Assembly (NCBI GenBank): GCA_003667245.1
Contig: RCNN01000237.1
Location: 1 to 44,832 of the forward strand
Reading direction: 5' to 3'
Length of the DNA: 44,832 nt
Origin: Heterostelium multicystogenum
Taxonomy: Eukaryota; Evosea; Eumycetozoa; Acytosteliales; Acytosteliaceae
The stretch's first letter is position 1, and each line of letters opens with the position of its first letter. Positions 10,240 through 21,075 of this stretch are shown here, in pieces. The notes below the pieces were generated by a model. It ran no database searches. It saw only the letters and a program-made list of their open reading frames with translations, and was not told where the DNA came from. Both the position numbers and the translations under genes were made by a program.

Positions 10240-13200
10240 TCAATCAAATAAACTATCAACTGCGGCAGCTTTCTTTGATTTGGCAGCAGCCTTTGGTTTT
10301 GCTGGTGATGCAGCAGCTGGTTTATCGTCGAAAAGATCGTCTGCAATTGCCTTTTTCTTTGCAGCTGGTTTAGAAGGAGCAATATCGTCAAATAGAGATT
10401 CTGCATCTTTCTTTGTCGAGGTAGTCGAGGTAGTTTTCTTTGAAGCTGGTTTAGTTGCTTTCTTTGTTGTTGGAACTGATGGTAAATCATCGAAAATTGA
10501 ATCTGCAGATGCTTTGGCAGTTGATTTAGGTGGTTTAGTTGGTTTTGGTTTCAAATCCTCCTCATCATCCAATGACAATTTAGATGAACCATTAGTGTGT
10601 TTTCCATTTGTGGATGGGGAAGTTTCTGCTGGCGAGGTGGTGGTTGGTGATTTTGTTGTTGTTGGGATACCCAAGAATGGATCTTCAGTGGTGGATTTGG
10701 ATGAAGTGGTAGTTGGTGATTTCTTTGTTGTTGGGATACCCAAGAATGGATCTTCTGATGTGGATGTGGTTGGTTTTGTAGTGTTATTGATAGAGGGAAT
10801 ACTATCAAAGATTGATGGTTCATTTGATGTTGTAACTGTTGGTGTTTTAGTAGCAGATTCGGTGACAGCAGCCGATGGTTTTCTTGATGGAGGTCTTCTA
10901 CCAGCTGATTTTGGTCTACTCTTAGTGACGTGTGTAAGTTGTGCAGATTCTCCGGTCGATTCGTCATCAACAGTTGATATTGAACGCTCACGTGGTCTAC
11001 TCTCGCTACCACTACGTGCTCTAGATGGGATACTACTTTCATCAGTGTCACTCTTTTCGTTATTACTAGCAGAGCTACTGTCATCATCATCAGTTTCAAC
11101 TTTCTTCTTTCGAGGTGGGGCAGCACCTGGAGCCATTTTCGATGGATCCAAGGCTAATACACCCAGTAGAGCACCAATCTTTCCACTTGGTGCTTTCTTT
11201 GGTGCAGCAGAAGCAGCAGCTTCTTCTTTTTCTTTAGCAGCAGCTTGTTGTTGAGCTTCAAAAATTGATCCAATTGACTTATTTCTTGGCTTGGTAATTG
11301 GTAATGAGGCATCACTGTCACCAAATAGACCTCCTGATGATTTGGCCTCTTCGAGTGGTGATTTATTCTTTGTTGCTGTTCCCAAACCCAAAAGATAATC
11401 CATCATCAAACAATGAATCCTTTTTAGCTACTGGTTTAGCGGCTGGTTTCTCTACAACTACTGGCTCTTTCTCGACTGGCTTTTCTACAACTACTGGTTT
11501 AGTATCTACTGGTACATCAAATATATCATCTTTGTTAACTTTGGTTGTTGGTTTCTCTTCAAAATCACTGAAAAAGTCTTTGTTTGATTTTGTGGATACT
11601 GCTGGCTTTGCTGTATCACCAAACAAGGAATCTGATTTTGTAGTGGTTGTTGGTGTATCAAGATCTCCAAAAAAGTCTTTTGATTTTGGTTTGGTGGCTG
11701 TTGGGTTGAGTGGATCAAACGAAGATTCTGTGGTTGTTGGTTTCTTTTCAACAGTTGAAGATGGTTTGGAAACAGAAATTGATCCTCCAAATAAACTATC
11801 TTCACCACCAATGGAGATGATACTGAAGTAGCTGGCTTTGAAGCTGGTGTAGCAACACCTAGAGGTGAATCAAGATCACCAAAGAAATCTTTTTTGGCTG
11901 GTGTTGCAGTAGTGGCAGCTGGTTTTCTTTGAACTTAGTCCACCAAATAATGAGTCTGAATCTGCATCTGATTTCTTACCACCAAGTGGGCTATCATCAA
12001 TATCATCAAAGAATTTAGATTTACTTGGTTTTGATTCAACAGGAACTGGTTTTTCTGAGATGGTGGTTTTAGTTGGTGGTGCTTTTAATGGGTCATCAAG
12101 ATCATCAAAGAAAGCGTTTTTACTTGGTTTTGTAGCAGCAGGTGTTGGTGCAGCGGTCACTGATACATTGGCTAGACCAAGAGGGGAATCAATTTGCGTA
12201 GCGGCAACTGGTTTTTCTGTAACTGGTGTTTCAGCAACAATTGTTTGTTTTTCTTCAACTTGTTTCTTTGGTGGGGCGACCAGAGGATCGTCTGACTCAT
12301 CAAAGAAACTTGATTTACTGGGTTTAGATACAGCTGGTGCTGGTTTTTCTTTTTCTTCTTGTTTCTTTGGTGGTACCTTCAAAATATCATCGGCAGCAGA
12401 TAAATTGAAAAAGTCATCAGATATGGTCTTCTTTTCAGGTGCAGGGGCAGCTGGTTTAGTTGATCCCAAACCTAGTACATCGCCAGAATCATCGAATACC
12501 TTTGGTTTGTGCTTCTTTATTGGAAGTACTGGTTTATCCATGAGATCACCTTCAATTCCAAGAATATCAGATGTATTGTCTTTCTTTGTATCGGTTTTCT
12601 TTGTTGAAATACCACCGAAGAAGTCTGTGTCACTATCCTCTTTGATTGGTGCTGTTTCTTTTGGTGCTGTTTCTTTGGGTGTTGTACTCTTCTTTACCGA
12701 TAATATATCTGTATCTTCACCAAAGTCAAATAGTTTAACACCTCCTACTGGTTTCTTTGCCTTTGGAGCAGCTGCGGGTTGTTCATCAGATGATTTTTCG
12801 GAATCTGAGGTTGTTGCTTTTGGAGAGGCGGCTGGTACAGTATCGTCATCCAACAATGGATTAGATGCCTTTGGAGCGGCAGCTGGAGTAGGCTTGGTCT
12901 TTGGCTTGGTTGCAAACAAATCGTCATCGTCATCAAGGAAACTAATAGATTTCTTTGTTTCTTTTTTGTTGGTGACTGGTTCATCATCACCAAACATACT
13001 CTCATCAGAGAATAAATCTGAAAGTGATTTCTTGGTGGTGGTGGTTGTCTTGGGCTTCTCAGCTGGTGCAGGGGTATCGCCAAACATACTGTCATCAAAA
13101 GTAACTTGTTTCTTGGGTTTTTCAGTGGTGGTAGTAGCAGCTGGAGAATCTCCAAATAGGTCATCATCAAACATCGATTTAGGTTTGTTAGATTTAGTTG

Positions 13201-14592
13201 GAGCAGGCTCATCTTCACCAAATAGTAAACCATCATCATCCTTCTTCTTCTTTGGACCACCACCAAGAGCATTTGCCAATTCATCTTGGAAGGCATCCTT
13301 CTTTGTTTCTGTAGTTGCTGTTGATTTTGGTGCAGAAGTAAACAAATCACCATCGTCATCACCCAAAATGTCAGATAAGCTTGTAGTAAATGATTTGGGT
13401 TTTGCTGATGGAGTAGATGTAAATATATCGTCGTCAAAAAGATCGCCTGATTCTTGTTTTTCCTGTAAGATAATCATAATAAAACTGTGAGTTAATTTAT
13501 AAGGGTGCGATAGATTGTTTTCAATAACCTTACCTTATTATTAAATGATGATGAAGCTTCATCGTCTTGGAATAAGTTACCAGAGGAAGATTGATCTGGT
13601 TGTAAGAATGAAGAGGATTGGTCCATGAGAACAGGTGGTCTTTGATCAACTGGTATATTTGCATCTGGGATTCCTTCTGATGCATCTGGTACACCATCTT
13701 CAGATTCGGACTCAGATTCGGATTCAGACTCACTTGCTTCGCTTGATTCTGTGTCGGATTCTATTTATAGAATATAAAAATTAATATGTTTAAATGAAAA
13801 GGTAATCCTGTGGAATTGAGTTTCTTTACCTTCAACAAAGAGACCACAATAATCATCCTCTTTAAATTGTTGTGAACCAATAATATGTGGTAATGGGTAA
13901 CGTAGATAGTGATCGAGTTTCTCTGTTTTTTTTGGTTGATTGTTTTCATCAGATGGACGATCACCTTCGGCCAACATGGCATCAATGTTGCTTCCATCGA
14001 CCACTGATGAGCCTGGTGACATCTCTGATACCTCCATTGCAGTGTTCATAGCATTCGATTTAGCCAATGCTGCCAAACCCAAGTGAATGGCATTGGTAAA
14101 CTTTGGAATCAGAATCTCCTCAGTAATCTCTGGTTTAACTTCGTTAGCTGAACCTGCTGCTTCAACTTCACCTGTTTTCTCAACTTCTGAATTATCTTCA
14201 AAAACTCTCTAAACAAATTTGAGTATCTATAAGTAAATGGATACAAGCTTCGATGTACTACGCAATGCAATACTAACATTTTCAATAAATTGTGAATGAG
14301 ACAACATCAGGAATTGGTCAAAGGTGTTGTGTACTTTAACATGAGTAGACTTTACATCGTGAACCAGAGAGTCTACATGATTCTCCAAATCTTTAGTCTG
14401 ATTAATTAAACGATTTGCAAAGTCTTGCATGTAATTGAGCAAACCAGCATCTGAAGCGAGATTCCATTGCTTAGCAGAATCTCTCATCTCAGACAATGAC
14501 CAAACTCTCTTCCATGTTTCATCTATTGGCTGTGACTGCTGCTGTTGTGGTTGAACTGGCTGTCCACCAGCATCTAAATCATTCGATGACAT
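10240..14592 (-). CDS. fam21: WASH complex subunit 2 (FAM21)
   Basis: Exons are 14278-14592, 13830-14208, 13534-13760 and 10240-13462, with clean GT..AG junctions. The head (WKRVWSLSEMRDSAKQWNLA, NYMQDFANRL, FDQFLMLSHSQFIEN, then RVFEDNSEVE across the splice) is the diagnostic FAM21 N-terminus, which assembles into the WASH complex. The rest is a long disordered tail with many acidic LFDD, LFGD and FFDD motifs. In other species such motifs bind VPS35 of retromer and FAM21 also binds capping protein. Near the C-terminus is IGALLGVLALDPSKMAPGA, followed by a basic RPKSAGRRPPSRK patch. The protein directs Arp2/3-driven actin on endosomes for sorting and recycling. Frame breaks occur at 11923-11926 (extra A on the coding strand), about 11814-11829, and 11381-11389 (extra G). 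All are flanked by continuing FAM21-type sequence. Length, about 1,380 residues, suits the family. Confidence 0.92.
10639..10755 (-). repeat. Tandem repeat within the FAM21 tail
   Basis: Two near-identical copies of about 47 bases (10639-10686 and 10710-10755) encode EDPFLGIPTT(K/T)KSPTTTS twice. This is a recent internal duplication of an acidic DPF motif unit. Confidence 0.8.
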
Positions 14593-15433
14593 TTATAGAG
14601 TGTATAACTAACTATATTCTATCTATATATCCACTACTTTCTAACTTCCAACAACGAATAACCTTGTACTATCTCTACTATACTTTATCCTAATACAAAT
14701 CTAATATATATCTAAATATAAATAAGAAATAAAAACAATAAAGAGTCAACAAAAACAATCTAGATTGTTCGATATTTTGACTTGACTTTTAATGAAAAAA
14801 TCAAATCTACAACAATGTTGACATTAATATTGTAAGTATACAATGCTATGCAACGATACTATACAATATTGTTATTATTAATAGTGAATAATAATGAAAA
14901 TAAAAATAAAACTATTATTGCTCAGTGCTGAAAATCTAGCATTAAGTTGCTTCATAACACATACAATAACATTTTTAAAAATTGTTAAGAAAAATCAAAA
15001 AAATAATTTATTTAAAATATAAATTTGCAAAGGAAAATTCTGAAGGCATTGCACTACTGACCAAAGATTTTTATCAAAACTCTTAAAAGTCAACCACCCC
15101 CAATAAATAAACAAACAAATTAATGAGGAGCCAGAGTTCAGCTGAGAAATAAGAATATACATATTTTTATTATTATTAAACCTAATGTCAAGATCATTCA
15201 TGTATTGGAATTCATTTATAGATAGATAGATAGATAGACAGACATCACTATATCAATACTAGTAGCCGCTGTGACAACTTATTCTTTTAAACATTTGTTT
15301 TACTTTGTTTAGTTTAAAAAATATATATATAAATGAATGAACTAATTTAGTCATTGAATATTGTTAATTGTTATTGCCATTGGTTGGTTATTGATTATAT
15401 ATATAAAGGAATGATTAAGATTATTATTTTGAT
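14593..15433. other. Intergenic, FAM21 promoter and BAR gene 3' region
   Basis: AT-rich and gene-free. A 68-residue open frame on the minus strand at 14995-15201 is hydrophobic, AT-driven and unlike any family I know. A GATA/GACA microsatellite lies at 15221-15243. Confidence 0.55.
15219..15243. repeat. (GATA)n/(GACA)n microsatellite
   Basis: Five or so GATA units pass into GACAGAC. Confidence 0.8.
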
Positions 15434-16490
15434 TCATTCAGATTGTTCCTCTGATTCAGCATCATCTTCCTCTTCATCTTTCTCAGGAATGATCGATTCG
15501 AGAGAGTCATAGAAATCCTCCCAGGTCTCCATTGCTTCTCTGTAGTATTGTGTCTGCATGTCTGCATATTCCTTAATCATATTCCTCAAATCTGATTGAA
15601 ACTTGGCCTTGCTGGACTTCATAACCTCAATAAACTCTTTAGTTGTGCTATTATAGATGTTCTTGCATTCCTCTTCATTCTTTCGAGCTGTCAAAGTCTT
15701 CATTGCGTAAATATCATACTTCTTCTTGGTCTCTATTAAATTCTGTGTAGATTGTTCATATCTTATTCTTATTAAATTTTGTTTCTAACAATCGATATTA
15801 ATACACCAGCAATCAATCATATAAGTAATAGCAGTGGCATGGTACATACTCTTTTAATTTCTCTTGCTTTTTTCAAATCTGTACTATAATAATTTAACAT
15901 TGGCTCAATCATTCCACTTAAACCATTGGTATACTCTTCTATTCTGTTCTCCTCGAAATTTACAATTTGCTCACCGAGCTCTCTTATGGCCTGTCCTTCC
16001 TCGGTTGCCTTCAGAGCACCTTCTCCAAACTCCAAAAGCATCTCTCCAAATTGTTTACCGCTAGTTTCCTCTGGAAAATTATATTTAGTCAGTAAACGAT
16101 TTTGGTTATGTTTTATCATCACTTGTATAACGACTTACTTTGTGCATCAATGGTAATTTGTCTTCCAATTTTCTTAATAGCTCGGAGATCTTTCTTTAGA
16201 CCAGTCAGGAGTGCTTTCAGTTCTTTTATATCATTAGTATCGGTGGTAGTTTGTTTTCCCATTTTTTCGAGATATTTCTGGGTCGAGACAGAGACGGTCA
16301 TTGACAATCTTCTCATTCTGGATTTATTGGGTGGTGATTGTGCAGAGTTGGTAATACTAGATCCAGATCCAGGTTGTGTAACATCTGAATTATTAGGATT
16401 GTTTGTGAATAGCTTTCCATTGTATGAAAATGCTTTTTGTGATTCTCTTGGAGGAGATGTCATTGATGTTGATCTTTCTCTTGGTTCCAT
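15434..16490 (-). CDS. BAR-domain protein
   Basis: Exons are 16139-16490, 15850-16070 and 15434-15784. Splices are in phase without any correction and give about 307 residues. A Ser/Pro-rich N-terminus (about 60 residues) leads into a basic stretch (SRMRRLSMTVSVSTQKYLEK). A helical region then follows with the character of a BAR domain: GKQFGEMLLEFGEGALKATE, then IEPMLNYYSTDLKKAREIKR, then RYEQSTQNLIETKKKYD, and a long charged helix ending in a Glu/Asp tail. BAR dimers sense or induce curvature of membranes in endocytosis and trafficking. No SH3 or PH domain is attached. The arginine-rich RRLS sequence is a plausible phosphorylation site. BAR assignment is from heptad and motif pattern; a specific ortholog cannot be named. 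Confidence 0.75.
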
Positions 16491-17579
16491 TTTTTATAAT
16501 TCTCTATTAATATTTTTTAGAATGGATAAAATTCTAGAAACTATATTATTAATATTTATATAAATTAATAATGAATATATAAGTATATTTCTATTATGAT
16601 AATAGAATAAGTAATTAATTTAAGTTAGGAAGTTGTCTTTTGGGAATTAATTGTTTGTGTTATTAGATTGAATATAAATGGTAATCATTCAAAATATAAA
16701 TATGTTGTTGTTAAATAAAAGTCCTAAAAATAACCTATTGAATTGAAATATGATTGATTGTTGGTTCGATTTGATTTAACTAAATGTAAGCTGGAGTGAG
16801 TGGAATGTAATGAAAGATGAACATTAACAATGAATGTTAGAGGCATACAACTTCTATTATGTTTGTTGGTAGTAAAGTATATTATTTTGAGTTTATTATT
16901 TGTACGACAAGAAGTTGGAATTGGCAGTATGGATCAACATGATGATTACTCAAAATAATAAATTATTTAATAGGTAAGTTGGTTAGAAGTGGTTTAAAAA
17001 AGTTCCATATATACAGTCATTTGTTGTTGTTCTGGTTGCTGTTATATTTGATTGCTGTTGTGTTTATTTGGTGTTAGGGTGGTGGTTTTGACCATCAAAC
17101 TGTGTGTAAATATTTTTGTGATGACATTTGGATTATATTAAGATGTAAGTATGATTGTGATTGTTTCCACTCAGGGTTAGTATATAAATATTTGATATTT
17201 ATTTATACCTATATAATTCTGTTATATAGATTTATAAAATGTGTTGTGGTGGTTGGTTAGTTGTTTGATTGGTGGTTGGTGATTGCTTTGTTGATAAAAT
17301 TTTCTCGGCTGATCAGTATAGGATTAAGAAAGGAAAAACCAAAGGAAAGGAATATGGAAATGATATAATTGTCTCGTGACCACAAATTGAAACTTCTTAA
17401 CGTGTTTAAGATCTTTCGATTTTGGTTCATGAGGATTAATTATATAGAAAGCAATAATAGCTTGTGAGGAAATAGAATCTGATCAGAAATTGTATTATTG
17501 CTACCAACATCGAAACATTGAGTATAGAAAATTTTATATTTTTTAAAATTACACCAACTAATTGCACAAGCATTCCCCA

Positions 17580-17597
17580 TATATATATATATATATG
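17580..17597. repeat. (AT)n run
   Basis: Eight to nine AT units. Similar AT runs occur at 21023-21043 and 32064-32082. Confidence 0.8.
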
Positions 17598-18502
17598 TGA
17601 AATTCTACAAGAACATATGTAAGGTTGGAAGTGAAAATACCACCACTTTGATAACCATGAAATCGGATTTGAAGGAATCAACAAACAATAGAATCACATG
17701 ATTTCAAAATATTTATATTTACTTTTGTACCAGATCCTTAATTGTCAGAAACTCCAAACTTATTATTTTTTCGTTCTCTTTATATAAAAATGACTTTTAT
17801 GTATTTGTGTATTGATACACCAAAGAAATAGATCAATCAAATTAAAGGATCTAAAATTGGAAAAATTAAAGGTTAAACTATATAACCCTATTTTAAATAA
17901 ACTAGATGGATATATAAATACAAATAAATAAATAATGATAATCAATTACTATAGTAGTATCAAATATCTAGTGTTTTTAGTTTAGAATGTTTTGAAATTG
18001 ATTTGATGATTATGATGGTGATGATAATTATGGTGATGATATGTTTTGATCTAGATATATTATTAAATTAATAATAATAGCAATCTATAGATTGATTGTT
18101 TAAACAATTACTAGTAAATAAATAAATAAATAAAAAGAAAGTAGATGGTATTAGAAATTGTTTGAAAATTGATTCATACAATTCTTGAATACTGTTAAAA
18201 GCTATTCAATAGTTGCCTTAATTATTGAAATATTTGTTTTATTATTATAATTTGTAATTTAGGAATGCACTGAATTGATGATTGGACTATCTGCTTATTA
18301 ATTTATGATGATTCTTTTAAAGAAACGAGAATATCATTAATTTGAAACAACCATTTTAAGTACATAAACAACATCGTCATTAAATTAACATCAACACTAT
18401 ATCAATATGAATTAATGAAATGACCAGTGAATCAAAAACCCAAGAAAATAAAAGAAAAGAAAGCAATGTTAAGCTTGTTAATTTTGTTTTCTTACTTACT
18501 AG

Positions 18503-18530
18503 TGATCACAAGCTGGAGAGCTTGTGGTTG
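18503..18530. other. Perfect 8-bp inverted repeat with 4-base loop
   Basis: CACAAGCT at 18507-18514 pairs with AGCTTGTG at 18519-18526 around a GGAG loop. G-U and A-U pairs can lengthen the stem by about four. It sits in a locally GC-richer patch within AT-rich intergenic DNA. It could be part of a small structured RNA, but no promoter element was recognised. Confidence 0.4.
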
Positions 18531-19404
18531 GGACGCACAAACTTTTATTTGCATTGTTGTTGCTGCTGATTTTCCATCATTAATATAATTGTAAAGTGAA
18601 GAGACTTTTGGAAGTACCCCTGCTGCTCAATATTAAATACACCTGTTTTGATTAAATGAAGTTTAGAAAAGAAAAGAAGACCTACACCACCTTCCCACAA
18701 CACACCATCCATCATATAATTTAAAGATTGTTAATGTGTGGTTGGATTTTGCTGTTCCTACAATGTTGCATAGTAATGTATTTTTTACATCGATATAACA
18801 GTGTTCGTTCTTCAGACATTGTTTGGTGGGAGATTGAACATTGCTATTTGATCACACCCTTGGAAATTATCATAAAAACTATTTTTTTGAACCCAAAAAT
18901 TCACTTAATAAACCTAAACAAATCCTATAATGTGGCATTCCACTTACCAACCATCATTGACCTTCATTGATCGAATAGTCACACACTACTATCCAGAACA
19001 TGTTATTTAAATTTAGTATCATCAATACAACTACAGAGATAGAACTATTTAGCACTTGATTTCATAGCTAAGACAAATAACAAATGTAATACTATCTGTG
19101 TTAACAGGTACAGGTTGTAAATTTCATTCATTATCAATCATTGGTTTGAGTCATTTAGCAAAGAATAAGTTTAAAGATAAGATTATTATTTACATGATTG
19201 AACGAAGAGAAACTATTTTATTTAAATGTATACAATAGATCAGGGTGGATAGGGTTTTTGATTTTAGTTGTTTGAATTAGTTATTATTTTTGATTTTTTG
19301 TTGTTCTTGGTTGATTATTAATTATCAATTAGCTATTTAGTTTTTTGTTTTGTTGTTGTTGGTTTCATATTGACATGAATGCGTGGGATTGAAAAAAAGG
19401 AAAC

Positions 19405-19838
19405 CTATTGACCAAAGGTATTCTCACCGCTGTATGTGATGTACAAGAAACCGTCCTCATCCTTATAACGTTCGTAAATTTGTGAAATAAATGCGGCAGT
19501 TGGTGGTAAAGTATTATTAACAAACAAATAGATAGCTTTCTCTGCATTAATCTTTGGCATGTGCTTTCTAATTTCATAGACAAACTTTCCGACAGTTATA
19601 TCGGCTGGTACAAGATATTTCTTTTTATCAATGTCTGGGGCATCGGATCTTGGTGCTTTTTCAACAATAACTGGGATTCTATCTTGATATTTTGATCTAA
19701 TTCTTTCAGCAACCTCCTTTCTCTTTTCTATAAACGTAGATACAAGTTTGAATGTTAGTATCTCTATCCTTACTATTTTATAAGTATCAAAGACATACCG
19801 AATGGGTGATCGTTCTTGAAACCAGATGAATGTGTCAT
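19405..19838 (-). CDS. atg8: Autophagy protein Atg8
   Basis: Two exons, 19799-19838 (13 codons plus one base) and 19405-19727, with intron 19728-19798 (GTATGT donor, TTATAG acceptor), give 120 residues without correction. The sequence is unmistakable Atg8/GABARAP: the start [13 protein letters not shown] then [20 protein letters not shown], the hydrophobic-pocket strand [17 protein letters not shown], and the end GENTFGQ. Atg4 would cut after the Gly in TFG, leaving one residue (Gln) to remove before lipidation to phosphatidylethanolamine on phagophore membranes. The family length is about 117-125 residues. The gene lies between long non-coding regions on both sides. Confidence 0.97.
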
Positions 19839-21075
19839 TTTGTATATGTATTTAATAAAGAATTTCTAATTATATAAATATGTAAAGAGAATATAAATTA
19901 AAAAGAAAGGTAATGTACAAGTGATAAACCTAAAACCTAGAGTTTAGCTGTGATAGTGATGTGTTTTGTTTTGTTGGGTAATTATATACAATTATTTGCA
20001 ATGTTGTTAATTAATGTGAAACTTAAAAAACAACTTGACAAAATGAGGAGTAGAGAGAAAAAAATAATAACAATAAAAAAAGTAAAAAAAACTTTATAGA
20101 AAAAGAATTATTAAATTAATATAAACAAACAGTATGAAAGAATAGAATGAAAGAATATTAATTAAATTGATAGAATGAGAATAATGATTTTGTAATATAT
20201 TTATGGTGTTTTCTATGTGGTGTTTATCTTCCTATTGAAATAAATACAAAAAAAACAAAACAAATTAAATAAAAGTAAAATTCAAATTAATTTAAATTAA
20301 TTTTTTGTGAAATAGAGAAAAAACCAACAAAATTAAATATTTAATTTTTAAATGATTCTGTATTCTCAATCTCTTGGGAGATGACATTGAAGTGTGCAAA
20401 CAACATATTATTATTTAATGTTAAAAATGTAAAGTTGTTTGACCTGGGGGTTTGGATTTGCTGAGGTAGTAGGAGTAGCACTAAACAAACTAATACCTAA
20501 CAATGTTATCAATTAAGTGACTCACCATGATTATTATTATTATTTATCACATAAATTCATCATCATTTTCTTTTATATAATATTAATATAATAAATCATT
20601 CATTATCACTTTGATTTTAACCACTTTAGTGTAGAGTAAAGTGTTTAATATTATGTAATCAAATTGAATGTGAAATTTAACAGGTTATTGTGGTGCTGTT
20701 TGTTATTTCGCAATATGTTAAATTAAGTGTTGATGGTGTTGCTCTTGTTAGAATCATTGAAGTGTAGATTGAATGTTATTTTAAGTTTGTGTTAAATTTA
20801 AATAAAACAAGCACAGACTCACTCAGTCATCAAGTAATATGATTAATCATATGCATAGGCAAAGCAACTGGAGTTTTTTTTGATTGTTTAATCAATGTTT
20901 ATTTATTATAATGAATGAATGTATGAATGAATGAATGAATATTATTCTTACATATAGATTTATACATGAGTAATAATAAATGATATGGTTGTGAATGCTG
21001 TATTTATATATGTAGGGTGTTTTATATATATATATATATATATGTATTTATAAATGTATATTTGAGTTGTTTAAT
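19839..21075. other. Intergenic, Atg8 promoter and villidin 3' region
   Basis: About 1.2 kb of AT-rich DNA. No credible frame is seen. There is an ATGA/AATG microsatellite at 20911-20940 and an AT run at 21023-21043. A short GC-richer patch near 20445-20480 (ctgggggtttgg) stands out but matches no RNA family I can name. Confidence 0.5.
20911..20940. repeat. (AATG)n microsatellite
   Basis: Imperfect AATG repeats downstream of the villidin stop codon. Confidence 0.75.

Larger units (their letters stand above)
16491..19404. other. Long gene-free interval upstream of the BAR gene
   Basis: About 2.9 kb between the BAR gene start and the Atg8 stop, both on the minus strand. I find no frame with coding character. 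The longest frames (17436-17684 minus, 18728-18970 plus) are hydrophobic, AT-driven and lack a good start. It contains an AT dinucleotide run at 17580-17597, a TAAA run near 18116-18133 and a strong hairpin at 18503-18530. It probably holds a long 5' region of the BAR gene. Confidence 0.55.

Noticed and set aside
10280..11254. Long plus-strand open frames across 10280-13490
   Set aside because: They are mirror frames of the FAM21 tail, produced by its skewed Ser/Lys/Asp codon use, and give Val/Gly/Ser-rich products with no domain.
18692..18700. TCCCACAAC, similar to the upstream element of dictyostelid small-RNA genes
   Set aside because: No class I RNA consensus or defined transcript end is visible about 60 bases downstream; a match this short arises by chance. 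Similar minus-strand matches near 27530 and 44785 were dropped for the same reason.
18728..18970. 80-codon plus-strand frame
   Set aside because: It has a non-ATG first codon, a hydrophobic AT-driven composition, no splice context and no recognisable family.
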